Shown one piece after another: positions 1 to 11,400 of a DNA stretch of 23,745 nucleotides (position 1 is the first letter of the stretch; every line of letters starts with the position of its first letter). Made by a program: the position numbers and the translations under genes. Source of the DNA: Tetrahymena elliotti 4EA (taxonomy: Eukaryota; Ciliophora; Oligohymenophorea; Hymenostomatida; Tetrahymenidae). The notes under the pieces were generated by a model. That model was not told where the DNA came from and did not search any database. It saw only the letters and a list, made by a program, of their open reading frames with translations. The stretch spans positions 1,068,534 through 1,092,278 of the forward strand of contig JH720301.1 in assembly GCA_000231825.2 (NCBI GenBank), read 5' to 3'.

Positions 1-150
1 TTCTAAAACAATAATTTATTATTTAAAAAACATACCTAAAGGTTTTTGATTTTAACTTTTTAATAATCTTTTAAAAAATTTATTGAATAAATACTTTTAT
101 TATTCAAGGAAATACATTTAAAAAATATATATATAAAGACATATCTATTT

Positions 151-693
151 TCACTCTTCTAACAAATATTTTACATAATTTGTGGGATCTTTTTTGTATT
201 CAATGATATTTATGTTTTTAAACTTTCCATTTTCCCACATGAAATATTATTATAAGTTATTAATTTTACTATTATAATTGATCCCTGAAATACCAGCAGA
301 TAAAAATAAAGCCATGATAAAAATAGAGTCTAAATTATTCTTAGTATATCTTTAACGTTTCTAAAATAAGATTTTGCCTGCAAAATATGCTAAACTTACA
401 CCTAAAGAGCCTTGCATGAAATAATAGCTATAAACAACTTTTTTACATTTCTCTTAAATATATTCATCAATTCTTTAGTTTTTAAAATTGTTATCATAAA
501 CAGATTTTGCTACATCATAAAATAATTCCTTTTTTAATTTAGCCATTTCTTTTGTTGTAACACTAATTTTTTGATTTTAAGTTGATGCTTAGCCTTCAAC
601 GTTCAACTAATTCTCTACTTTTTGAAAATTATTTGTTATTTATTCCTTTTGAGTATTGTAAAGCTAAGTTTGCTACTCTTTGGTTTCTGACAT
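151..693 (-). CDS. Small two-span membrane protein, family not recognised
   Basis: A single-exon frame of 180 residues under the ciliate code, ATG at 693 and TGA ending at 151, with many in-frame TAA/TAG glutamine codons. The first 50 residues are polar and Gln-rich (start MSETKEQQTQ). Residues 50-88 are charged and probably helical. Two hydrophobic stretches follow, about residues 90-110 (GSLGVSLAYFAGKILF) and 121-140 (SIFIMALFLSAGISG), separated by a short basic loop (QKRQRYTKNN). The 40-residue C-terminal tail is polar. The layout suggests an integral membrane protein with two spans and both ends on the same side. No catalytic motif or signal peptide is visible and I do not recognise the family. 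A mitochondrial or ER location is possible but unsupported. It lies 257 bases downstream of ARS2 on the same strand. The frame itself is secure because it is long, intronless and free of TGA. Confidence 0.8.
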
Positions 694-950
694 ATCTTTT
701 TTTTTTTTGATAAAAGTTAATTTTTTTTTCTAGAAAATTAATTGTTAAAAGAATAACCAATATTTAATTTTTAAAGAAATTTAAAATAAAAACAACAAGA
801 TATTTTGGTAAAAAAAATTAATAAAAAAAAGATACAATCGTTTTACTGAATGTACAAACAAAAAACATTAATAATAAATATTAGGATTAGGTTATTTAAT
901 TTTTTGATAGAGAATATTAAACATTTTATAGCTAAGTAATGAATGAATGA
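694..950. other. AT-rich spacer between two minus-strand genes
   Basis: This 257-base spacer lies between the ARS2 stop and the start of the two-span membrane protein, so it should hold the ARS2 3' end and the promoter of the smaller gene. It contains a T-run at 698-709 just upstream of the smaller gene's ATG on the plus strand (A-run on the coding strand). I see no other recognisable signal. Confidence 0.5.
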
Positions 951-3694
951 TCAAATTTCTAAATAGTTAATAGCTCCTGCTGTGTTATTTGAAATTTGGG
1001 TGTCGTTACCAGTTTCAGGCTCATCAAGATCCTTAAATTAGTGGTTGTTGTTAAAATTTCTTTTTTGATTGTATTTTTTGTCTTTATTAAAACCACCATT
1101 GAATTTTTTGTTTCTGTTCATGAAATTTTAGAAGTGTTAGCCATCCTTGCTTTATGGTGCTTAATGAGTAATTTTATTTTTATCATTAGAATATAATTCT
1201 AAAGTTGTAGCTGATCTTATCTAATATAAGAATTTAAACAAAAAACATTTAAGTGATGCTAAAATTAAAAAAAAATTACTTTATTGAGTTCTTATTAATA
1301 CTTTTCTTCATTGGAGTGCTTATTATCAATATGTTTAACAACAAATTCGGATCCTTTGAATTTTTTGGAGCAATAGAAGCAAGGCCAAGCTCCATTTTCG
1401 TTTTTCATCTATTTCTATACCTTGTAGGTAATTTTTGAAGCTAATCTTTCCTTGAATAAAGCAACACCTTTAAGTTGGTCCTTGTTTTATTCTAATTCTA
1501 TGATCTTTTAGTTAGCTAAATCTTGAACTTTATTTTACCAATTAGGTAATTCCCATTCTTCATTTGGGTTATCAGATTTAAGTCTTAAGTGAATAGATCC
1601 ACACTTGCTTGTGAGCATTCTTTCGTCATTACACTAAAGTAAAATTATTTATTTCAAAAATAAGCAAAAAAAATATTTATTTAAGTTACATGAACACCAC
1701 TATAATAGCAATAAGAGTGTATACGACGTAAGTAAAGAAGGCAAATATCAAGATTTTTAAAAGAGAAGTTTTCAGGGCTCATTTCTAATAAAGGATTTCC
1801 TGCAATAGTCTTAGATTAGTCAAACTTAGCAATGAGCTTGATAATTTATTCAAAATCAGTTTGAGATTTCTTAAGATCTACTTTCTATGCTACTTTAATC
1901 ATTCTTTTTTGATTGTTTTTTACAATGTTAAATTCATATTTATTAATAACTAGGCAGTCACTTTTGAATCTCTCAGCAGCATAATTGCATTATTCTTCTG
2001 TTTCAAATGTAATCCAACCATATCTAATTTATAAGAAAACAATTTAAATAATCAATTCTTGAAAATCTAAAAATACCTTTAGAATTATTAGTTAGGTACG
2101 GGTTCAGAAAGAGATAAGCTTTAGAAACCAGGAATCTTTTAAATAATTTCATAAATATCTTAACGTCCAAGTTCTTTAGGGATGGTCTTTATGAAGAGGG
2201 TACGGACAACAGGGTCAAATCCGAAATATGGGGATTGAGTAACATCGAAATTTTCACTCAAGTAAATCTAATTATTTTATTTTGTGTTTAAAAAAAATAA
2301 TTAAAGATTTTATTATACCTTTTGATGAGCAACACCTGTTTATTTATCATTTTCTTCTTAGTCTTCTTCATTATTTTCAACAGATTTGATTTCTTATATT
2401 TTCTAAATAAAAATTTTAGTTATGCTTTGAAAGAATTTATTTTTACATTTTCAGTAATTTCTAAGCAAATGGAGTTAAAAACGTTATTCTTGTAATCTTC
2501 GAAGAATTTTTCAGCAATTTTCTTACACTCTTGAAGTCTGTCTTTTTGGATTTCTTCACTAATAATTGGGTCATATTTTTCTTTGAACCATGCTTCTTCC
2601 TGTTTAGATAAAATATTTTTTATTCAAATTTTTTTGTTATGAAAATAATTAATTACCATATGTTCTTTAACAAAGATTTCATTTTGTCTCTTTTCCCAGT
2701 GCTTTTTGTAGTATTGGTAATGAGTTTCAGCCTTATGAGTGTCAACTCTGTCAGTCTAATTTAAAAAAAGTAAATATGAAAAATTGAATGGGTTAAGTAA
2801 AGGTAGTTTGAATGAAAGAATTTAAAAATTAGATTTTAATTCAATGAAAGAGAAAACAGAATTAATTAAAAAATTCGCTTGCTTGAAGAATGAATTAGAA
2901 GAAAGAAGGAAGGGAAAAAAGAAAATTAAATATTGGAAGGGAAAAAAAATTTAATTATAATCTAAAATATTAATAAAATTTTGAGAATTTTTGTTTGTGT
3001 TTATTTATTTTTGGGTTTGGCCCACTTTTGAAATGCGTGTAAAATAAGATGAAAAAAAAAATGAAAATTAGCGTAAAAAGTGTTAAAATAAGTCTTAAAG
3101 CTAAGGAATGTTTACTTGAAGCTCCATAAACTATCTAAAATTGACTAGGGGCCCATCTAACATTGGAATATTGTATCTGATTTTTCTGAAAGGTTTGCTT
3201 GATTACTTTCTTCCTCCAAATTTGTCTTTTAATAATAGATAGATTGATTGATTGATTTAAGAGTTGATATGTTTTGTTGTTTAATAATTTTTTTATGAAT
3301 CAATCAATAAAATGGTGTTTGTGGTTAGTGCTTTTGTTAAAGTGGTTTTACACTTGTATTATTGCACAACTACCATCATAAACATTCAATTTTTTAAACA
3401 TGTTTGCCACCCGCTTGATTGATATCATAGGCAATCAAAAAACAACATCAAAAAGCTTTTGAAATTTAAATAAATGATTTTAATATTATATATTACCATC
3501 ATTCATGTATCTAGATTTTTTTCTGTCATTAGAAATACTTCTAGATCTGCTTCTACTCTTTCTCTCTGTTTTATAATATCAAATTTTCAGATTGATAACT
3601 ACTGGACAATCAAAGGTTAAAAAAACAATTGATGTAGTTTAATCAATGAGTAAAAAAACAAAGGCTAACCTTTTGGCTTAGTTCTGCTCTCTGA
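951..3694 (-). CDS. ARS2: ARS2/SERRATE homologue, nuclear cap-linked RNA processing factor (5' exon missing)
   Basis: Exons read with the ciliate code are 3670-3694 (at least), 3497-3565, 3116-3225, 2657-2755, 2447-2599, 2319-2402, 2077-2267, 1690-2023, 1280-1633 and 951-1220. All junctions are GT...AG and keep phase, giving about 560 residues. In order, the protein has an RS-rich N-terminus (KSRSRSRSRSISND), the SERRATE N-terminal core (PLVNFRQFMELQ, later EEAWFKEKYDP), an RRM-like part (LSEPVPN then RYGWITFET), the core helix (LLYLRRIHSYCYY), a C2H2 finger of pattern C-x2-C-x12-H-x4-H (FYCSKKFKGSEF), and a C-terminal FKDLDEPE resembling the conserved YRDLDAP of ARS2. In other eukaryotes ARS2 bridges the nuclear cap-binding complex to RNA decay and processing machineries. 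No ATG joins the 3670-3694 exon in frame: a TGA lies just upstream near 3743 and no ATG intervenes, so a further 5' exon must lie upstream. Start unresolved, family assignment strong. Confidence 0.9.
3242..3307. repeat. GATT tetranucleotide repeat with inverted partner inside an ARS2 intron
   Basis: Four tandem GATT units occupy 3242-3257. Their complement, AATCAATCAA, lies at 3298-3307, so a 10-bp stem with a loop of about 40 bases could form. The element is inside the 271-nt ARS2 intron 3226-3496, one of the two longest introns of that gene. It may simply be microsatellite expansion. A similar AATCAATCAA run occurs in an intron of the zinc-finger gene near 6857-6867. Confidence 0.5.
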
Positions 3695-3860
3695 CCTTTA
3701 GAATATTTTAAAAAAGTAAGTTATAATCAGATAGAGATAAAATGGAAATCAAGTTTATTGTTTTCTGTGAGAGATTATTTGGTTAGTTATTGCCATAAAT
3801 GAAAACATGTTATGAAATAAAGTGATTTAATCTTTAGATGTGGCTTTAATGGCATAAATA

Positions 3861-3945
3861 TAAAAAGCGCAAAATTGTAAATAATTACTTTGAACTGCGT
3901 GATGAACTACGCTTGCGCTATTTTTCAGAACTGGGGGTACGGCCT
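3861..3945. ncRNA. Candidate structured RNA, three-way-junction-like GC island
   Basis: In flanks that are nearly all A and T, this stretch is markedly GC-richer and foldable. An outer stem pairs AGCGCAA (3866-3872) with TTGCGCT (3913-3919). Inside it are two hairpins: GTAA-ATAA-TTAC (3877-3888), and GCGT (3897-3900) with ACGC (3909-3912). On the minus strand the outer stem is followed directly by TTTTT, like a Pol III stop. On the plus strand it is followed by TATTTTTCAG, loosely like an Sm site, then a G-run (CTGGGGGTACGGCC). GTGATGA inside hairpin B resembles a C box, but no CTGA box follows at a suitable distance. I could not match it to tRNA, 5S, U1-U6, SRP or telomerase RNA by eye. It could instead be part of the ARS2 5' region. 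Strand and class are undetermined. Confidence 0.3.
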
Positions 3946-5982
3946 ATTTGAACAGAATATAAAAGAAAGATAAAGAATCAGAAAAAGTTTGTAACAAAAA
4001 TTATTTTCAGTTGTGCATGATAAATGTATAAAGAGTGTCTATTAGATATTGTAAAAATGCATATCTTTAGGGGTGTAGTAATTAACTTATTGGCATGTTT
4101 TAAATGTAGTGGATTTGAATATAAAGTGTAAAATGTTTGACTTTGAGAGGAATCAAAAAAAATTCAACTTTTGAGTAATTATGTGATGGGTTTTTGGTTA
4201 AATTTTAGATATAAAATGTTGTAATAATGTTTATTAATGATGCATGTTGTTGCTGTTTGTTGTGATAAGTTGCTTCGTAACTACTAATTTATTATTTAAC
4301 TATTTTTCTTATTGTTGTTTCCTCTCTTTATTTGATGTTTGTTTTAGATTTTGTTTATTTTATCATGTAATACTGAAATCATTTTATTCTATAAATCTAT
4401 AAAATAATTCATAAGTAAGTACTTTGTTCCATTAATAATAAAAATTTCCTAAATTTAGCTATATGCTTTTTCTTTTCTTTTCTTTCTTTTGTTTTTTATT
4501 TAATTATCAAACATTCATTCATACCTCGCGGGTTAAACAAAAAATTTTAAATATTAAAGATCTTTCGATCTCAATGTTATATTAAATTCCTTCTTAACTA
4601 TTCAAATTATTTATTCAATTTTATCTAGTGCTCTTTTTTTATTTAATTTTTAATAACTGTGCTTAAAACCAGTTAGGTTTTCTCTCAAAAAATGCTTCAT
4701 AGTATTATTTGCATGTATTTTCGGTAGAAATTGGACTTATTTTCTCACGAAATTAATGTTTCAATAAATAATTAAAATATCTCAAAGACTTTACTTCACA
4801 AGTATTTTGTTATGAAAACATTTTTTTAATTTGAAGAAAAATTTATTCCAAAAAAGTTTAAAAAAATTTCAAAAACATAAATGGAAAAATGTGAGTTAAG
4901 ACATAGTTTTTTTTTTAAATATTTTAAATTTTGAAACAATGATTAATAACAGTGAAAAAAAAATGTATCTTTAAGATGACAATCAAAAAATATTTATACT
5001 AAGAAAAAAATAATTATCTAAGATATTTCAAATTTTTCTAAAATATGGAAGGAAAAAGAAGTAAAGAGTGACAGAGAGAGACCTTAAATATTATTCAATT
5101 TTCGTTCAAAGAAAATTTTGATTTTTGAAATTAAAAAATGTATGCAAAATTTAAAATAATTTCTTTTAACTTAATGTCAGAGTAGAGAAAAGGAATATTT
5201 TAAAATTTATGGTAAATCAACAAAATAAAAAATATAAATAGAAAATTGAGAGAAAGTCAGAAAGTTGATCACAGTGATAATTTAAGAATAAAAGTGTATT
5301 TATTTTTAACACATTATTTCAAAATTTACAATTTAAAGAATTTTAAAATGTTTTGAATTAAATTTAATAAAAGATGAAAAAAAATTTGATAACAAATCAA
5401 GAGTAATCAGATAAATATATTTTAGTGAACCGAACAAACTAATAATTTAATTCAAATGAATTTAATTATTTTTGACATTTTATTTTAAAAATAGTTTTTT
5501 TTTGAATAAATAAAGATTTTTAAATTAAAAATAAAGAGTGAAGAGATTGAAAGAACATTAAAGTTTATTCAGAATGCAACAAATTCTAATATAGAGCATA
5601 ATTAATATTATTTAGATGAATTATCTTGGATTAATTATTTTTAATTATTGTTATTATTAGAAATTATAATATATATGGTTAATATTTATATAAAGCAGGG
5701 TATTATTATAGTTTTTGTGTTATTATTATATATAAATAAATTTTAATTAATGTTTAAGAATAAGATTGATTGATAAGGTAATGTATCTTACTTATTTCTT
5801 CAGCAGATTGTGTTAATAAATCTATTTATTAGCTTTATACTACTATACTACAGATTTACATTTGATGCTTTATTTTTAAATTAATTGAAAATGAATTTCC
5901 TTTGATTAATATATTTTCAAAAAATGCAGTTTTCAACACAGAATAAACTGTATTGGTTAGATTTAATAAACTCCTCTTGTTT
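3946..5982. other. Gene-poor AT-rich intergenic region
   Basis: About 2 kb separate the ARS2 5' side from the 3' end of the zinc-finger gene. I scanned both strands for long TGA-free frames with balanced composition and found none that looks coding. It must hold the ARS2 promoter and probably its first exon. Notable only are a pyrimidine tract near 4469-4498 and a small GC-rich patch (CTCGCGGG) with a nearby 5-bp hairpin around 4525-4572. Confidence 0.5.
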
Positions 5983-7606
5983 TCAGTTCTTCTATTTCTT
6001 AATTTTAACAGAGCTTTAAGAGTAACTTTAGTCTTACAAGCTATCTTCATCATCGTAGTCCTAGAAGCTTTCCATATTTTCATTGTAACAACTGTTTTTA
6101 TCACTTTCCATTAAACTATTAGTAGGACCTCCTTGATAAAGTTCAGGGTGCTTGATCTTTAAATGCTAATTCAAGCTGCCTTCAGATCTTTCGTATTTAT
6201 ATAAAATAAAGAATTAATTTTAAAATAAAATAATTGATTAATTACCCGTAAGATTTTTGGCATTGTGTATGAGGACATTTATAATGTCTATCAATTTGGG
6301 AAGCAATTCTTCTGAAACGTTTCTTTTTATCATCACCTTCTTGCTCTCCTAATTCTTCACTTTTTTTCTATTTTATTTTTAATAATTTTAAAAATGATTG
6401 CTGATAAATAAATATACCTCTAATTTTGTTAGCTTTTAAAGAAGATCAGTTTTTTAGCCTACAAGTTCTTTAAGCTTTTTATTTTATTAATAAAAAGTAT
6501 ATCAATAAATACTTAGTATTTTCAATTTATTTAAAATACTTAGTTAGTAAGGACAACATTTGCTGTGAAAAGTCTGCAGAATTCATGGTAGTAATTAAAA
6601 TTTTATTCTTCTGGTGGAGCTATTCATAATAAATATTTAACATTTAGCTAATTCAACTAAAAATTTTTTTTTTTTACTGCTATTATTAGTATCTGAATCA
6701 AGTTATCTGGTTGATTCATTGCTTCTTTGAGAGTTTTGCTTATTAGATTTGCTGTTCTATTAAGCTACTTTTGATTTTGATGCACTGCTTTATATTTCTG
6801 TTGAAAAATTTAAAAAATAATTAAATAAGTTAGTTAGAATTCTGTTATTTCCTTTCAATCAATCAATAAATTGCTTTTTTTACAATATAATTTATATACT
6901 AATTACTTGATTTTTAACCAGAGAGATTTTAAGATGTAGTCTGTTTAGAATTATGACGTTTTTCAGTATTAGAGTCAGTATAAGGAATATTTTCATTTCC
7001 TTGGTAGGGAGTAGGAGGCATAGAGTATCCTTCTTATGGAGAAGAGTAAATTCCTCTTTACCCTTTTTAAGACTCTAAATTGCTTACTTCTCCCATTGGG
7101 TGAAGGTGGTGGTGATTATTGCTCATAAGGGGAGGGCAATTTTCAATATTTCCATAACCCTATCCATGGTGTCCTCTAACATATTGAGGTTAACCAGCTA
7201 AAGATGAGTGTCCCTATATTTAGAAATAAAATCTATTTCAACTAAACTTTTAGACAAGTAAAAAAATACATTTTTAGGACTGATTTAATGAATTGGCATT
7301 TAACTATGAGGAGGATGAGGATAAACTGGATAATGAGGAGGTATGCCTCTATGAATCTTGGAAACTCCCATTTCACCATAGTGGTGTACATCCTTTACTC
7401 TTTTAAAAATATTAATTTAGGATTTTGGTAATCATGAATAGCATTAAAATTAGTTATTAAGTTAGGTAGTTTGTTTGGAGATGAGAATAAAATTAACATT
7501 TCAATGAGAATAAAGTTAATATTTTTAAAGATGTATTTTGGAAAGTATTTATGAATAAATTTTATTACTGAGGGTTAATATATTCTTTGCCGTAAGAGTA
7601 GTCCAT
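5983..7606 (-). CDS. C2H2 zinc-finger protein, probable nucleic-acid-binding regulator
   Basis: Eight exons (7569-7606, 7270-7399, 6907-7213, 6678-6797, 6540-6619, 6418-6474, 6246-6367, 5983-6187) give 352 residues, with all junctions GT...AG and in phase. The first 120 residues are rich in Pro, His, Tyr and Gly (PPHYPVYPHPPHSQ; an HHH near residue 85) and look disordered. A Ser/Lys/Asn/Gln-rich linker follows. Residues about 210-250 form a helical, probably coiled-coil segment (LKELVGQKTDLLQKLTKLE). A basic patch KKKRFRR (about 258-264) precedes a single finger at 275-298, pattern C-x4-C-x12-H-x4-H, containing SYGSEGSLNQHLKIKH. The tail is acidic, then Ser/Gln-rich and basic. A lone finger with a basic patch suggests DNA or RNA binding and the helix suggests dimerisation. 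Targets are unknown. The C-x4-C spacing differs from the classical C-x2-C finger. Confidence 0.85.
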
Positions 7607-8471
7607 TTTGATATAATTTTATTATTAGAATGTATTGGTAGATATGACAGAGCTTAAATAAATGGTGGAGGATATGATATTTAAGAAGAAGAACTGGTTG
7701 TAAAGATAGTTGCTTATTTTATATTTATGATAAAGAAATTATTATTTGACTTTATTTAGTTGTTAACTATTACTATATATTTTCTTTAATTAATATATCA
7801 AATATATTCAATTAATTACTCTTTCTCTTCTTTTTGTTTCACTTTTCTTAAATCAAAATATATTTTCTCACACACACACTTTTCCTTTGCAAATTTTCCC
7901 TAAATCTTATTAGCAAGTAACTCAGAAGATGGACAAAAAAATTTCAATTCAAAAATTTATTCGAATTATTAATCTGTTTTCTTAACGAATCAATTCAGCT
8001 AGCTGAAACCCAAATTATAAACTATTTTGAATTTTTTTGTGTGAAGAAGCAAACACTTCTTATCTATTTATTTATCTCTTTGCTTTTTTTTAAATTTTTT
8101 AACTATTCCTTCCTTTCATTATTTTCCCCTGTCAATATTTCATTTTTTCAAACTCAAAAGATTCTTATTATCTAGAACAAACAAATATATTTATTTCCTT
8201 AAACTTCATATTTGATAATAAAATTAGTATTTGATATCATAAAAAATAATTTTTATCTATGATGTTTAAGTGGATCAAAATATAAAAGATTAATAGAGAT
8301 ATTAATGTCTTTGAATAAATTCAACAAACAAGTAATTGAACCAAAAATAATAGTTTTTTACAATGAATAAAAATTTAACTAAAATATTTATTTTCTTCTT
8401 AAAATGAATTTAATAAATAAAGATTTGTATATTAATATATATTGATTATTAGATAAAAATTATCAAGCAAC
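7607..8471. other. Promoter-side spacer upstream of the zinc-finger gene
   Basis: These 865 bases lie between the start of the zinc-finger gene and the stop of the EF-G2 gene, both on the minus strand. They contain a short (CA)n run at 7869-7879 and many A/T tracts. I saw no coding frame or RNA gene. Confidence 0.5.
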
Positions 8472-11400
8472 TCAAAAATCTCCTTCTATAATTTCTTTTT
8501 GCTTTTATCCTCCTACAAATTCAAAGTTTTTGAATTTCATCAAAAAGCTTGCCTCTCCCTAAAGAATTTAAATATTTTTAATATGTTTGATACAATATAA
8601 AATAAATAATATACTTTTGAAATTGATCTAAGGAATGTAGTATAACCAACTGTTTCAGATAAAGGAACAATAGCATTGATAGTTGTTCTATTAGTAGACA
8701 TAGATCCAAATCTACTTTTTTCTTCTATCATTTCTCCAATTCTACCTCTTTTGTTTGAACTGATGTCATTAATAATCTCTCTAGAAAATTCCTTTATGAA
8801 ATAAATACACAAAATTTTTAATTTAACTTTAAAGAACAAGGCAAGTAAAATGGTAAACACAAGTAAAATAATAGATGAGGAATTCATCTTTTTTCTTTTT
8901 TACATAAAATAAACATTTTAATAAGTTACAGTTGGAGTTGAAATTTCGACATCCATTACAGGTTCTAAAAGTTGAGGAGCACTATTTTCAATTAATTCTT
9001 ACATTAATTCACCAGTACACATTTGAACAACAACTTCACTTGTTCTTTTCAAAGAGAATTTACCACCTAAAATAATAAATAAATTAAAAAAAAATATGAT
9101 TAAAGTTCCATTTTTTTACCTTGAATAGTGACTCTACAATTAATTAAAGGATATCCTAAAATAGAACCACTTTGCAAACCATTGTATATGGTTTATTCTA
9201 AAGCATAGAATAAATCAAAATCAAGACCTGATAAATTGTATAATATTTCCTCACCATAGTCATCTTATAATTTATCAATTTCACTTAATTTTTCAGGATT
9301 CTTGATAAATCTGAGTTTTTCAAATTAAATCTCACTAAATGTTTTAGATTCTTCTTTTTGAACATCAACGTTCTCATCAATATCTTTTTCTGTAAAATTT
9401 TAATTAAATTGTCAAAATATTTTAGATGTTATCAAAAACAAATATATTTATTACCTCCCTTTTTATTACTTTATTTCTACTAAAGTCTTTTCTTAAATTC
9501 TTTATAAAAACCATCAAATTCAGGATCACGCTTGAACCCAAAAATTATTTCATTATTGTGCTCCTTTAAAAATTCATCATGTTTTGTTAATTTTTCTTTA
9601 GATTTTTAAGAATCATTTTAGCTTTAAACTTCTTCAACTTCAATGGGCTCTACTTTCAAGCTTAATTCAAAGTAAGTGGGCTTTCCTTTAATCATTTTTT
9701 CAAAAGTGTAGCTATAAAATATCAAAAATAATTGATTTGCATTTCCACAAGAAAAAAATTTTTTTCTTACGTAACTTCGTATGCCTCTGAAATGCTTTCT
9801 CTGTAGGTAACTCTCATTTTACCCAATTTAGTAGGTAAATTAAACTCTGTCTCTAATCTATCTCTTAGAATCTAAATTTATTTTAAAATATTTAACAAAA
9901 ATGTAAATTATAATTTATATGAGATACTTCTAAATGTAACTCTCCAAGCCCTTAAACAATAATCTATCCTGTTTCATTATCATCTTTAACTAGCAAAGAG
10001 TTATCTTCTCTGCAAATAATTTAAAGAGCTTAATCTATTAAAGGTTTATCTTTTAAAGAGTTGTATTCTAAGCTTGCCATAAATACAGGTTATGGCATTT
10101 AAAGCTATTCAAGTATAAATCTTTCACTATCTTTGCAATCTACCAATGTATCACCACTTTTTGTATACCTGATAAATTTTAATTTAAAAGTAAATAATTA
10201 TTAAATTAACAGCATGTTTACTTTAAACCAGAAATGGCTGCAATATCTCCAGCAGCTATTTCATTAATTTAAACATAATTATCTGCTCTCACTCTCCAGA
10301 GTTATTAAGGCTTTTCCTGGATTGAGCTTTCTGATATTTACAATCCTTGACGATTTTACAAAGTACCTGAGTAAACTTTATTAAATATTGATTTATTTAA
10401 TATCTATTAACTTTTATTTTGATAAAATACCTCTAACATAGGTAAGAGGGCCTTTCTAGGCATCATTGATAACCTTATAAACATAAGCACTAAGCTTTTC
10501 ATTAGGTAAAGGTTTTCTAATTTATTTAGGATTTTCTATATTAAAAACTGGACTTTTTTCTATTGGTGATGGCAAATACTTAATAATTGAATCCATAAGA
10601 GGTTAAATACCCTTATTTTTTAATGATGATCCCAATAAGATAGCACTAGTGTCTTTAGGGTATCTTGATAAAATTTTTTTTATGCTTTATTCAATCTCTT
10701 ATTCATTTACACTCTCTTGATTTTCCAAAATTCTTTCACCTAATTCTTCATCATACAAAGAAATGGTTTCCAATAACTTTTCTCTATAAATATGTGCTTG
10801 ATCATAAAGCTTCATATCACTTTTTGACAATTAAGAAATATCAACAGTGTTTCCCATTTAGTCAAGCCAAATAATTTTCTTTTGTTTCATAAAATATAAA
10901 ATTAATTATCAATCTAAAATTGGGTTACTATTTAATTTACTTTCATATGAACAAGGTCTACTACACCCTTAAATTAATCACTATCGCCGATAGGTATTTG
11001 TAAGATAAGAGGATCAATATTTAATCTGTCTTAAATTGATTAAAGGGTTGAGTCTAAATTAGATCCATTTCTGTCCATTTTATTTATAAATGCTAAACGA
11101 GGAATATTAAATCTATTTGACTACAACCATACCATTTCACTTTAAGTCTATTTTTGTCATATTATAAAAAAGAAATTTCTATTGCTTTACTTATCACTAA
11201 ATTTTTGATATAAATACCTAAACACCAGAAACACCATCAAAAATAGCAACTGCTCCATCAAGTACTCTAAGTGAACGTTCAACCTATTTGATAAAAAATC
11301 AAAATTAATTACTGCTTTTATTTGTATTATGTAAAAAAGTTAAATTTAAACCTATTACCTCACCTGTAAAATCTATATGTCCAGGAGTATCGATTAGATT

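Noticed and set aside
996..1438. Two hydrophobic plus-strand open frames (996-1196 and 1253-1438)
   Set aside because: They are antisense to the ARS2 terminal exons, whose minus-strand frame carries clear family motifs.
3666..3690. CCTTTTGGCTTAG resembling the start of U2 snRNA
   Set aside because: The following bases do not match the U2 branch-site or Sm regions, and the stretch covers an ARS2 exon-intron boundary.
5856..6104. Minus-strand frame of 82 codons
   Set aside because: It is a shifted frame over the last exon of the zinc-finger gene and runs past that gene's TGA; the spliced frame carries the conserved finger.
10665..10874. Plus-strand frame of 69 codons
   Set aside because: Antisense to a conserved EF-G2 exon (10431-10878).
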